DNA from: Paenibacillus sedimenti
GTDB taxonomy: Bacteria; Bacillota; Bacilli; Paenibacillales; NBRC-103111
Assembly (NCBI RefSeq): GCF_014534655.1
Contig: NZ_JACVVD010000001.1
Span: forward strand, 930,001-994,000
Length of the DNA: 64,000 nucleotides
Direction of reading: 5' to 3'
Shown here: piece by piece, positions 1-8,139 of the stretch
How the letters are laid out: each line of letters opens with the position of its first letter
Position numbering within the stretch: position 1 is the first letter of the stretch
The notes under the pieces: model-generated
Told to the model about the DNA's origin: nothing
What the model saw: only the letters and a program-made list of their open reading frames with translations
Databases searched by the model: none
Translations under genes and position numbers: made by a program

Positions 1-486
1 TTCACTGCTGACGAAGTGTGGAAGTACATTCCGGGAGTTGAGCTGAGCAGCGTACAGATTGCTGAATTGCCTGAAGTACAAACGAAACTTTACGATGAGG
101 AACTGGAAAATAAATGGGATAGCTTCCTGGATGTCAGAGATGAAGTGCTGAAAGCTTTAGAAGAAGCGCGGAAAGAGAAGGTCATCGGAAACTCTCTAGG
201 AGCTGCTGTTCACCTTTATCCCAATGAGCAGGTTTATAACTTACTCAGTCAATTTGAACAATTGGATCAATTGTTCATCGTTTCGGCGGTTCAAGTGCAT
301 GGACCGGGAACGGCAGTACCGGAAGGGGCTTATCAGTCGAAAGAGACAGCGATTATAGTTGCTGTAGCCGAAGGCGAGAAGTGCGAGCGCTGCTGGATAG
401 TGACGCCAGAGGTTGGGCACAGTAAAGAGCATCCAACGCTATGCGTCCGATGCAATGATGTCGTAACGGCTCACTATCACGAGTAG
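1..486 (+). CDS. ileS: Isoleucyl-tRNA synthetase, C-terminal end (partial)
   Basis: The reading frame is open from the first base, so this is the 3' end of a gene that begins before the window. About 161 residues remain. They hold the C-terminal zinc-binding region of bacterial IleRS: a CERCW motif followed about 20 residues later by CVRC, a four-cysteine site. The enzyme charges tRNA-Ile in the cytoplasm. The order ileS, TraR/DksA-type gene, lspA, rluD-type gene is the Bacillales arrangement and supports the call. Any T-box leader would lie upstream of the window. Confidence 0.93.
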   Translation, partial: FTADEVWKYIPGVELSSVQIAELPEVQTKLYDEELENKWDSFLDVRDEVLKALEEARKEKVIGNSLGAAVHLYPNEQVYNLLSQFEQLDQLFIVSAVQVHGPGTAVPEGAYQSKETAIIVAVAEGEKCERCWIVTPEVGHSKEHPTLCVRCNDVVTAHYHE

Positions 487-496
487 TTTAATTAGT

Positions 497-534
497 ACAA
501 ACGAGCTATCGTCATCTGAGCGAAGCTCGTTTGT
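497..534. terminator. Hairpin between convergent ileS and TraR/DksA genes
   Basis: ACAAACGAGCT (497-507) is perfectly repeated inverted at 524-534, giving an 11-bp stem with a 16-nt loop. It lies between two converging genes and could end both transcripts. There is no long T tract on either side, so termination is inferred from position. Confidence 0.5.
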
Positions 535-555
535 CCATAACGGGGCCCCCGCAAA

Positions 556-1293
556 TTAGTCGTCTTCGAGGTCATACGAATCTTCAGGCACCAGCAGGGG
601 ATCACCCTCGCCATTGTGCAAGTAATCACGGTATGCTTTGCTTCGTACAATCGTCACGTGATCGCCATACATGTCGGTTGCAACGAAGCTTTCAAATGAT
701 TCGACGAAGCCTTCATGTTCGTCTGCTTCAATGTACATCTCATTGTAGTCTCCGACATTCGGATCTTCTGCAAATGCGGGACTGTTCGATGTTCCCCAGC
801 TTTCAACAATTTGCCAGGCGTCTTCACCGTCGAACTCGGTTTCGTTATCATGCTCGTCCATGCTGGTTCGGCCAAATGGCGGGTGGAGAAACGATTCTTC
901 TTTAGGTCTTCGTTCAGACTCATTTGGATCGGGAACATGCTCCAAACAATAAAGAGTGGTAGGAATGGCTTGCAGACGTTCAAAAGGTATCGGACTTTTG
1001 CAAAACACGCAAACACCATATTCACCCTTTTCCATAAAAGTCAACGCTTCATTGACTTGGCGAAGATGAAATTCAGCATGCTCATTTAAAGAAATGTCTT
1101 TTTCTCGCTCGTAAATTTCTGTAGCAATATCGCCAGGATGATTATCATACATCGAAAGTTCGCCGGTAGTGTCTACAAATGAGTTGGACAAGCCAAAATT
1201 ATCATTGGCGTCAACGCGCCGTTCGAGATCCAGCTTTTCCTCCAATAACTGCAGGTTTAATTCTCTTATTTGCTGCTCGGTCAGATGGTTCAT
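556..1293 (-). CDS. TraR/DksA-type zinc-finger protein (YlyA/YteA-like)
   Basis: This 245-residue protein has an acidic, charged helical N-terminal half and a DksA/TraR-type zinc finger around residues 95-118 (CVFC, then CLEH), so three Cys and probably one His bind the metal. The family binds RNA polymerase near the secondary channel; B. subtilis YlyA sits at the same place between ileS and lspA. Here the gene is on the opposite strand, convergent with ileS and divergent from lspA, so it is not part of an ileS-lspA operon. The tail beyond residue 120 is long and acidic. A GGGAG ribosome site lies about 10 nt before the ATG. Confidence 0.8.
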   Translation of the reverse strand: MNHLTEQQIRELNLQLLEEKLDLERRVDANDNFGLSNSFVDTTGELSMYDNHPGDIATEIYEREKDISLNEHAEFHLRQVNEALTFMEKGEYGVCVFCKSPIPFERLQAIPTTLYCLEHVPDPNESERRPKEESFLHPPFGRTSMDEHDNETEFDGEDAWQIVESWGTSNSPAFAEDPNVGDYNEMYIEADEHEGFVESFESFVATDMYGDHVTIVRSKAYRDYLHNGEGDPLLVPEDSYDLEDD

Positions 1294-1404
1294 GGCGGCA
1301 CAGCTCCCTTCTTGCGGAATAATCCATACCGTTATAGTGCCGAGTGGAAGCTTTTTTTAGTGAGGTAATTCCTTGAATATAAGGATGACTTAGGAGGAAC
1401 TTAA

Positions 1405-1923
1405 GTGAAGTATTACTTATATGCTTTAATTGTATTTTTGCTCGATCAAGCAACGAAGTGGATGATTGTGAAACGTATTCCCATTGGCGAGGAACGTTCC
1501 GTTATCGGTGATTTTTTCGTCATTACATCACATCGCAACCGCGGAGCGGCGTTCGGCATTTTACAGAATCAAAGATGGTTTTTCATTATTATCACGCTTA
1601 TCGTGGTTGTTGGTATTATATGGTACATCCGCCGCACGATTCGTGAAGGTAAAGTATTGCTGTCTTTCGCGCTAAGCCTGCTTTTAGGCGGAGCGCTTGG
1701 CAATTTTTTGGATCGGGCACTGTTCGGGGAAGTTGTTGATTTCTTGCAATTTACGTTCGATTTCAGCTTGTTCGGTAAAGCGATTTATTATATTTATCCG
1801 ATTTTCAATTTAGCTGATTCGGCCATCGTTATCGGGGTTATCCTGATTTTCTTGGAGTCACTGCTTGTATGGAGAAAAGAGAAAAAAGGAGCTGCTCATG
1901 AACATAAACCAGACCTCTCCTGA
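1405..1923 (+). CDS. lspA: Lipoprotein signal peptidase II
   Basis: A 172-residue membrane protein with four hydrophobic segments, the normal size for LspA. It cleaves signal peptides of prolipoproteins after diacylglyceryl modification of the lipobox cysteine. The two catalytic aspartates sit in the conserved contexts GNFLDR (near residue 102) and NLADS (near residue 137). The GTG start follows an AGGAGG site at 1393-1398 with good spacing. A short inverted repeat (TCCTT/AAGGA) lies just before the ribosome site. The 3' end overlaps the next gene by 26 nt, indicating co-transcription. Several lipoproteins in this window are likely substrates. Confidence 0.95.
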   Translation: MKYYLYALIVFLLDQATKWMIVKRIPIGEERSVIGDFFVITSHRNRGAAFGILQNQRWFFIIITLIVVVGIIWYIRRTIREGKVLLSFALSLLLGGALGNFLDRALFGEVVDFLQFTFDFSLFGKAIYYIYPIFNLADSAIVIGVILIFLESLLVWRKEKKGAAHEHKPDLS

Positions 1924-2854
1924 ATCAGCATCAAGCGAAGCTGTTGAATGGACGGTTGAACGGCAATACGCCGGTGAACGTATCGATAAATTCATCACAG
2001 AAGCATTGGAAGAAGATGTATCCCGGACACAAGTGCAGCAATGGGTAAAAGAGGGGCACGTTAAAGTTAACGAAAAACCGATTAAGCCGAATTACAAGCT
2101 GTCTGAAAATGACTTCATTGCTTTGCATATTCCGGAACCTACGGATGTCGAGCTAATTGCAGAGGACATTCCTTTGAACGTTGTATTCGAGGATTCGGAT
2201 GTCATCGTGGTCAACAAGCCAAGGGGACTGGTGGTACACCCGGCTCCCGGCCATTACTCGGGTACTTTGGTCAATGCACTGATGTATCATTGCAAAGATT
2301 TATCCGGCATTAACGGCGAGCTTCGTCCAGGCATCGTACACCGGATTGATAAAGACACATCCGGCTTAATCATGGCTGCAAAGAATGATAAAGCCCACGC
2401 GAGTCTGGCCGATCAGCTGAAAGCACATACGGTACATCGCAAATATGTAGCTATCGTTCATGGCACGATTCAGCATGAGCATGGAACGATAGATGCGCCA
2501 ATCGGCAGAGATACACATGATCGGAAAATGTATACGGTAACCGACCGCAACAGCAAACATGCAGTTACCCATTTTGTTGTTCTTGAGCGATTCGCCGATT
2601 GCACATTGGTTGAGTTGAAGCTTGAAACCGGCAGGACGCATCAAATTAGGGTCCATATGAAATTTATTGGCCACCCGCTTGTCGGCGATCCCATGTACGG
2701 AAGAAGCAAAGGCATCACGATGGAAACAAACGGTCAAGCCCTGCATGCCGCGGCACTCGGCTTTGTACATCCGAGAACAGGGGAAACCATGCAATTTGAA
2801 GCGCCGCTTCCTGCTGATATGGAGCATCTTCTCCATATTTTGAGGACATCGTAG
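1898..2854 (+). CDS. RluD/YlyB-type 23S rRNA pseudouridine synthase
   Basis: About 318 residues: an N-terminal S4 RNA-binding domain (residues ~20-80) followed by an RluA-family catalytic domain. The HRIDKDTSG motif carries the catalytic aspartate, and GRTHQIRVH is the second family signature. Family members isomerise uridines in 23S rRNA. An upstream in-frame ATG at 1865 exists, but the ATG at 1898 has an AAGGAG site 7 nt before it and is preferred. It overlaps lspA, as in B. subtilis lspA-ylyB. In Bacillus the next gene is pyrR; here patA and other genes intervene. Confidence 0.9.
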   Translation: MNINQTSPESASSEAVEWTVERQYAGERIDKFITEALEEDVSRTQVQQWVKEGHVKVNEKPIKPNYKLSENDFIALHIPEPTDVELIAEDIPLNVVFEDSDVIVVNKPRGLVVHPAPGHYSGTLVNALMYHCKDLSGINGELRPGIVHRIDKDTSGLIMAAKNDKAHASLADQLKAHTVHRKYVAIVHGTIQHEHGTIDAPIGRDTHDRKMYTVTDRNSKHAVTHFVVLERFADCTLVELKLETGRTHQIRVHMKFIGHPLVGDPMYGRSKGITMETNGQALHAAALGFVHPRTGETMQFEAPLPADMEHLLHILRTS

Positions 2855-2866
2855 CATTCATCCAGC

Positions 2867-2915
2867 CGATGCTTACGAAGCAAGTTTTCCAAAAGGAAAC
2901 CTCTAGGGGAGAGGA
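2867..2915 (+). promoter_or_regulatory. Recurrent leader hairpin before patA ribosome site
   Basis: The run GCTTACGAAGCAAGTTTTCC, then AAAA, GGAAAC and CTCTAGGGGAG lies directly before the patA start. The arms GTTTTCC/GGAAAC pair with one bulge. The same layout (GCTTACGA-GCAAGTTTT, hairpin, CTCTAAGGAG) recurs before dapH, yjcG and the CBS gene, and more weakly before pyrR. Confidence 0.55.
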
Positions 2916-4082
2916 ATGAAACAGATGGAGCATCTCATTAATCCACAAGTAAAAGATATTCAAATCTCAGGCATACGCAAAATATCCAACCTCGTCAGCA
3001 CCATTCCAGGTGCTTTGACCTTAACCATTGGCCAGCCCGACTTTCCGACGCCGCGGCATATTATTGAAGCGGGTCAACGGGCATTAGAGCAAAATAAAAC
3101 GGTCTATACGCCGAATCCTGGCTTGTTAGAGCTGCGTGAAGCGGCATCCGGCTTCGTCCGGAATAAATATGGACAGCACTACCGCGCAGCAGATGAAATT
3201 ATTGTAACGGTTGGCGCAAGCGAAGCGGTAGACATTACGCTGCGTACCATCTTGACACCAGGCGCCGAGGTGATCATTCCTGCACCGATTTACCCGGGCT
3301 ATGAGCCGCTAATTCGATTGGCCGGAGGGGTTCCGGTTTATGTTGACACGAGAGCGAATGGGCTTAAATTAACAGCTGATTTATTAGAACCTCATATAAC
3401 CGCTAACACCCGCTGTGTCATTCTATGTTACCCATCCAACCCGACAGGGCAAGTGTTGGCGGAACGGGAATTGTCGGATTTAGCTCAGCTGCTTGAAGAT
3501 CGGGACCTGTTTATATTATCCGACGAGATCTATAGTGAGCTTGTATATGGAGAGAACCATCGCTCCATCGCTACCACAGGGAAACTGCGCGAGAAAACAA
3601 TTGTGATAAACGGTCTTTCCAAATCCCATGCAATGACAGGCTGGCGCATTGGATTCACGCTTGCACCTGCATTCTTAACGGAGCATATGGTGAAAGTTCA
3701 TCAGTATAACGTGACTTGTGCTAGCTCCGTAAGCCAGTATGCTGCCTTAGAAGCATTGACGAACGGAGTAGATGACGCACTGCCTATGCGAAATGCATAT
3801 GAAGCTCGCAGAGATTATGTATACGACCGGCTGATGTCTATGGGCTTCGAGCTGGAAAAGCCGAACGGAGCGTTTTATCTGTTCCCCTCGATCGCCCGCT
3901 TCGGGCTGAAATCGCAAGAGTTTGCCATGCGGCTGCTGCAAGAGGAGCATGTAGCCGTAGTTCCCGGCGATGCGTTCACTTCTTACGGGGAAGGCTATAT
4001 TCGCATATCCTACGCTTACTCGCAGGAAGTGCTTGAACAATCACTGGACCGTGTCGAGCGGTTTATCAATAAGTTGTCTTAA
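2916..4082 (+). CDS. patA: N-acetyl-LL-diaminopimelate aminotransferase (PatA-like)
   Basis: A class I/II PLP aminotransferase of 388 residues. The PLP lysine is in NGLSKSHAMTGWRIGF, with conserved YPSNPTG and SDEIYSEL segments. From memory the sequence runs closely parallel to B. subtilis PatA over its full length, including the GIRKISNLV start and the VHQYNVTCASS region. PatA transaminates in the acetylated branch of diaminopimelate/lysine synthesis. That reading is supported by dapL and dapH converging immediately downstream. The ATG follows a GGGGAGAGG site. Broader activity on aromatic amino acids cannot be excluded. Confidence 0.85.
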   Translation: MKQMEHLINPQVKDIQISGIRKISNLVSTIPGALTLTIGQPDFPTPRHIIEAGQRALEQNKTVYTPNPGLLELREAASGFVRNKYGQHYRAADEIIVTVGASEAVDITLRTILTPGAEVIIPAPIYPGYEPLIRLAGGVPVYVDTRANGLKLTADLLEPHITANTRCVILCYPSNPTGQVLAERELSDLAQLLEDRDLFILSDEIYSELVYGENHRSIATTGKLREKTIVINGLSKSHAMTGWRIGFTLAPAFLTEHMVKVHQYNVTCASSVSQYAALEALTNGVDDALPMRNAYEARRDYVYDRLMSMGFELEKPNGAFYLFPSIARFGLKSQEFAMRLLQEEHVAVVPGDAFTSYGEGYIRISYAYSQEVLEQSLDRVERFINKLS

Positions 4083-4102
4083 TCGATACATCAGAGCATG
4101 CA

Positions 4103-4147
4103 AAAAAACCTCCTAATCCACTAAAATAGCGGGATTGGAGGTTTTTT
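4103..4147. terminator. Bidirectional terminator between patA and dapL
   Basis: AAAAAACCTCCTAATCC pairs with GGATTGGAGGTTTTTT across a short loop, with one bulged base. The A run on the left and T run on the right suit termination in both directions between two converging genes. Confidence 0.85.
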
Positions 4148-4150
4148 GCT

Positions 4151-5275
4151 CTACCTGCTCGAATGATGACGCAGATAAGCGGTGATGGTCTCGATGGCGA
4201 TATCAATCGCCCGCTCGTCCGGCTCGATTTTGGCATGGTGCAGCCCGTGTGGGGTATCTACACCCAACCAGAACATAAAGCCGGGGATTTGTTCCAAAAA
4301 GTAGCCGAAATCTTCACCGGTCATTGCTTCCGTACATTCAATGAGATGAATGTTGTCATTACCGCGGAGCCAGTCCATGAATTCCTCAGTCAATGCAGGA
4401 TCATTATAGACTTGGCGATAATTTGAACCGTAATCAATAGTTACTTTGCAATCGTAGGAGCTTTCGATTCCGGAAGCTACGGCTTCGATACGTTTTTTGA
4501 TCTTTGCCATAGAATCGGCGGACAGGGTACGGATCGTACCTTCCAAGCGTGCTTTTTCCGCGATGATGTTCTGCTTCGTCCCGGCTTCCATCTTGCCGAT
4601 CGTTATAACGGCCGAATCGAGCGGATTCACATTGCGGGAGACGATCGTATGCAGCTGACCGACCATTTGCGCACCAGCAACGATCATATCATTCGCCTGA
4701 TGCGGGTAAGCCGCATGGCCGCCTTTACCGAGAAGGTCAATGAACAGCTCGGACGTATTCGCAAACAAAATCTCCGGCTTGGTGGCAATGGTGCCAACAG
4801 GGTACTCCGGAGCGATGTGCAGCGCCACGATCTGATCAGGCTTCCAATCCTGCAGCTCTTCAGCCGCAAGCATTGGCAACGCGCCGCCAGGCCCTTCTTC
4901 AGCCGGTTGAAAAAACACAACCAGGTCATCCTGCATAGGTTCGTTAGCGAAGTGAGCTATAACACCCATCCCGATCGACATATGCAGGTCATGCCCGCAA
5001 GCGTGCATATAACCAGGGTGCTGGGAAGGGAACGGAAGAGTCGTCTCTTCCGTGATGGGGAGCCCGTCCATATCTGCGCGGTAGCCGTACCGCTTCTTGG
5101 GGTTCGTGCCGGCAATATACACCAGAATGCCTGTCCGCCAAGTGCGGATTATCATTCTGTCCTGAGGCAGCCGGGCTAACGTATCCAAGAGCAGCTGCTG
5201 TGTCTTGAATTCCTGAAAGCCGGGCTCAGGTATTTGGTGAAGCTGGCGGCGCAGCTCTACGAATGGGCTAGCCAT
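4151..5275 (-). CDS. dapL: N-acetyldiaminopimelate deacetylase
   Basis: An M20-family amidohydrolase of 374 residues. Metal-site motifs include ACGHDLH (residues ~90-97) and the glutamate pair in PAEEGPGG; a third histidine is in the late GLHHAK segment. It removes acetate from N-acetyl-LL-diaminopimelate, giving LL-DAP for peptidoglycan and lysine. Only 21 nt separate it from dapH upstream, matching the B. subtilis ykuQ-ykuR pair. The start has a GGGAGGG ribosome site. Without the dapH context it could be mistaken for a generic hippurate hydrolase. Confidence 0.9.
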   Translation of the reverse strand: MASPFVELRRQLHQIPEPGFQEFKTQQLLLDTLARLPQDRMIIRTWRTGILVYIAGTNPKKRYGYRADMDGLPITEETTLPFPSQHPGYMHACGHDLHMSIGMGVIAHFANEPMQDDLVVFFQPAEEGPGGALPMLAAEELQDWKPDQIVALHIAPEYPVGTIATKPEILFANTSELFIDLLGKGGHAAYPHQANDMIVAGAQMVGQLHTIVSRNVNPLDSAVITIGKMEAGTKQNIIAEKARLEGTIRTLSADSMAKIKKRIEAVASGIESSYDCKVTIDYGSNYRQVYNDPALTEEFMDWLRGNDNIHLIECTEAMTGEDFGYFLEQIPGFMFWLGVDTPHGLHHAKIEPDERAIDIAIETITAYLRHHSSR

Positions 5276-5296
5276 GTCGAATCCCTCCCAAACATC

Positions 5297-6007
5297 TTAC
5301 AGGGTACGAAGATCTTGTAAAATTTCCGTTTTGGACTTTGTTTTATCGTCCACTTTTTTAATAACGCGAGCAGGGGCTCCTGCAACGACGGTATATTCTT
5401 CAACGTCTTGCGTTACGATGGCGCCTGCAGCAACTACAGAGCCTTTACCGATGCGTACGCCTTCCAAAATAACAGCGTTAGCGCCAACGAGCACATCATC
5501 CTCAATCACGCAAGGTTGTGCGGATGGCGGTTCGATAACGCCTGCAACAACTGCGCCTGCGCCGATATGACACATTTTGCCTACTTGTGCGCGTCCGCCA
5601 AGAACGGCGTTCATATCGATCATCGTTCCGTCGCCAACCGATGCGCCGATGTTGATGAGTGCGCCCATCATAATGACTGCGTTATCTCCGATATGTACTT
5701 TATCGCGAATAACCGCGCCTGGCTCAATGCGGGCATTAATTGGCTTCAGGTCGAGCATAGGGATCGCGGAATTGCGACGGTCTGCTTCGACAACGAAATC
5801 TTGAACAAGTGATTTGTTAGCTTCGAGAATTGGCTGAATAACGCTCCATTCGCCGAAAACAACGCCGCTGCCGCCGGAAATGAAGGATTGGCTTCCTTCG
5901 CCGAAGTCGATCGATTCGAGATTTCCTTTTACATATACTTTAACGGGAGTCTTTTTTTTGCTTTCTTTGATAAACTGGATAATTTCTAGCGTATTCATTT
6001 CACTCAT
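5297..6007 (-). CDS. dapH: Tetrahydrodipicolinate N-acetyltransferase
   Basis: A 236-residue acyltransferase with a short helical N-terminal domain and a left-handed beta-helix of hexapeptide repeats from about residue 90 to 200 (segments such as [16 protein letters not shown] and IGAGAVVAG). It acetylates tetrahydrodipicolinate with acetyl-CoA, committing it to the acetylated DAP branch. It leads the dapH-dapL operon. A structured leader hairpin sits directly before its AAAGGAG ribosome site. Length and context fit DapH better than a succinyl-type DapD. Confidence 0.93.
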   Translation of the reverse strand: MSEMNTLEIIQFIKESKKKTPVKVYVKGNLESIDFGEGSQSFISGGSGVVFGEWSVIQPILEANKSLVQDFVVEADRRNSAIPMLDLKPINARIEPGAVIRDKVHIGDNAVIMMGALINIGASVGDGTMIDMNAVLGGRAQVGKMCHIGAGAVVAGVIEPPSAQPCVIEDDVLVGANAVILEGVRIGKGSVVAAGAIVTQDVEEYTVVAGAPARVIKKVDDKTKSKTEILQDLRTL

Positions 6008-6015
6008 GGTTCCAT

Positions 6016-6053
6016 CTCCTTTGAGTTTTGCGGCGCAAAACTTGCATCGTAAG
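6016..6053 (-). promoter_or_regulatory. Recurrent leader hairpin before dapH
   Basis: On the minus strand GCTTACGATGCAAGTTTTGC, then a 3-nt loop, GCAAAACT and CAAAGGAG run into the dapH start. The stem AGTTTTGC/GCAAAACT is 8 bp and perfect (6024-6031 with 6035-6042). It is the same element type as those before patA, yjcG and the CBS gene. Confidence 0.6.
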
Positions 6054-6196
6054 CATCCGCTTGATTTAGATTGACTCTCCTATATTATCAGAAAGGCGGC
6101 ATTTCAGCCAATCCGTTTAAGAGGGAAGTTGACTTTTTTGGTCGAAAAGAAGGGCTTTTAGGTCTCCGGATGTAGATTAAGGCAGACTATCGTATG

Positions 6197-6232
6197 AAAA
6201 AAAGAACAGTCCAACTCACTCTGGAGTTGAAC
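6197..6232 (-). terminator. Terminator of the ABC exporter operon
   Basis: Just after the 630-residue ABC gene, minus-strand GTTCAACTC pairs with GAGTTGGAC (one G-T pair) and is followed by a run of seven T. This is a standard intrinsic terminator. Confidence 0.8.
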
Positions 6233-6246
6233 CGCTCGCTTGCTTG

Positions 6247-8139
6247 TCAACCTGCCTCTTGCGTAATGGATGCTGTCGCGAATTGACTGTTGTACAGATC
6301 TGCGTAGAAACCATTTTGCTCAAGAAGCTGCTCATGAGTGCCTTGTTCAATGACGGAACCATGATTCATCACAAGGATCAGGTCTGCATCTCGTATTGTC
6401 GAAAGCCGGTGAGCGATGACGAAACTTGTTCGGCCTTCCATCAAATTGCTCATGGCGCGCTGGATCGAAACTTCGGTTCGCGTATCTACGCTGCTAGTCG
6501 CTTCATCGAGGATGAGGATGGCAGGATCGGCCAAGATCGCGCGCGCAATCGTTAAAAGCTGCTTTTGCCCGTGGGACAGGTTCGAAGCCTCCTCATTGAG
6601 AATGGTATCGTAGCCATCAGGAAGCGTTCGAATGAAGTAGTCGGCATAGGCCGCTTTGGCAGCGCTGACGATCTCGGCTTCCGTAGCGCCATCACGACCG
6701 TAAGCGATATTATCGCGAATCGTGCCGTTGAAGAGCCAGGTGTCTTGGAGCACCATGCCGAACAGCGCACGAAGATCGCTGCGTACCATGTTACGCGTAT
6801 CTACACCGTCAATGGAAATGGTTCCGCCTTTTAGTTCATAGAACCGCATAAGAAGATTTACGATAGTCGTTTTGCCGGCGCCGGTAGGTCCAACAATGGC
6901 AACCGTTTGACCGGGCTGAACATCGATATTCATGTTTTGAATCAGTGGAGCTTCTTCTTTGTAAGAGAACGCGACATGATCAAATTTAACATGACCTTTG
7001 ACATGTTTGTTTGGCTTCGCAATTGTCAAATCTTGTACTTCTTCCGGTTCATCCAGCAGTTCGAAAATGCGTTCCGCAGCCGCGATAGTCGATTGGATGA
7101 CGTTGGCGATATTCGCCACCTGGGTAATCGGCATTCCGAACTGTCCGGAGTATTGAATGAACGCTTGAATATCTCCGATTTTGATGGAGCCCCCGGTCAC
7201 CATAATACCCCCGATAACACTGACCAGAACATAGCCGATGTTGCCGATAAACGACATGAGCGGGAAGATCAATCCCGAGATGAATTGAGCTTTCCAGCCT
7301 GATTGGTACAGCTTGTCGTTAATCTCATTAAAACGTTCGACTGACTTCTTTTCTTGCCCGAATGCTTTAACGATCGTATGCCCGGTATACATTTCTTCAA
7401 CGTGGCCATTAAGCGCTCCAAGCGTTTGTTGTTGTCCTTTAAAATACTTTTGCGAGCGTGACGCAATCATCTTCGTCCCCAGAATGCTGAGCGGCAGTGT
7501 AATAATGGTCGCCAGCGTGAGCAGCGGGCTGATCGTCAGCATCATGATTACGATGCCCAGCACAGTAACTAGAGATGTGATGAGCTGGGTTAAGCTTTGC
7601 TGCATCGTCGAGCTGATCGTCTCCACATCGTTCGTTGCCCGGCTCATGGTATCGCCGTGACTGCGTGAATCGAAGAAGGAAAGCGGGACGCGCGTAAGCT
7701 TATCACTGATCTGCTCGCGCAGATTATAAACGATCTTTTGCGTGACGCCCACCATGATCCATTGCTGAATATACATCAAAACGGAGCTGAATATATAAAG
7801 CGCCGCCAGGATGATCGCGATTTGGAATATCGCATCGAAATCGATCCTAGCGCCGGCAACTTCTTTCAGCTTTGCGACGGATCCTTCAAATAGAATCGTC
7901 GTTGCGTCCCCCATGAGCTTCGGAGCTACGATACTGAACACGGTGCTTAGAACTGCCGTTACAAATACCAGCGTCAAAGAGATTCGGAAAGGCATCATGT
8001 AACGAAGCAGTCGTTTTAATGTGCCTTTGAAGTTTTTGGCTTTTTGCACAGGCATCCCCATTGCGCCCATACCGCCGCGACCAAATTGTGCAGGTCCCAC
8101 GCCAGCGGCAGGCCGCGTATCTTTGGATTTTTCACTCAT
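6247..8139 (-). CDS. ABC multidrug exporter half-transporter, YfiC-like
   Basis: A 630-residue type IV ABC exporter subunit. It has a glycine- and charge-rich N-terminal tail of about 40 residues, six membrane segments (~50-340) and a nucleotide-binding domain. Walker A is GPTGAGKTT, Walker B ILILDEATS has the catalytic glutamate, and the signature is LSHGQ rather than LSGGQ. Its start overlaps the stop of the 574-residue partner by 4 nt (ATGA), so the two are translationally coupled and probably form a heterodimer. The altered signature here and the missing catalytic Glu in the partner are the usual asymmetric ATP-site pattern. Substrate is unknown; drug or lipid export is likely. Confidence 0.88.
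   Translation of the reverse strand: MSEKSKDTRPAAGVGPAQFGRGGMGAMGMPVQKAKNFKGTLKRLLRYMMPFRISLTLVFVTAVLSTVFSIVAPKLMGDATTILFEGSVAKLKEVAGARIDFDAIFQIAIILAALYIFSSVLMYIQQWIMVGVTQKIVYNLREQISDKLTRVPLSFFDSRSHGDTMSRATNDVETISSTMQQSLTQLITSLVTVLGIVIMMLTISPLLTLATIITLPLSILGTKMIASRSQKYFKGQQQTLGALNGHVEEMYTGHTIVKAFGQEKKSVERFNEINDKLYQSGWKAQFISGLIFPLMSFIGNIGYVLVSVIGGIMVTGGSIKIGDIQAFIQYSGQFGMPITQVANIANVIQSTIAAAERIFELLDEPEEVQDLTIAKPNKHVKGHVKFDHVAFSYKEEAPLIQNMNIDVQPGQTVAIVGPTGAGKTTIVNLLMRFYELKGGTISIDGVDTRNMVRSDLRALFGMVLQDTWLFNGTIRDNIAYGRDGATEAEIVSAAKAAYADYFIRTLPDGYDTILNEEASNLSHGQKQLLTIARAILADPAILILDEATSSVDTRTEVSIQRAMSNLMEGRTSFVIAHRLSTIRDADLILVMNHGSVIEQGTHEQLLEQNGFYADLYNSQFATASITQEAG

Noticed and set aside
531-1089. 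Two overlapping plus-strand frames opposite the TraR/DksA gene
   Set aside because: Both are in the shadow of a zinc-finger protein with clear motifs and conserved neighbourhood.
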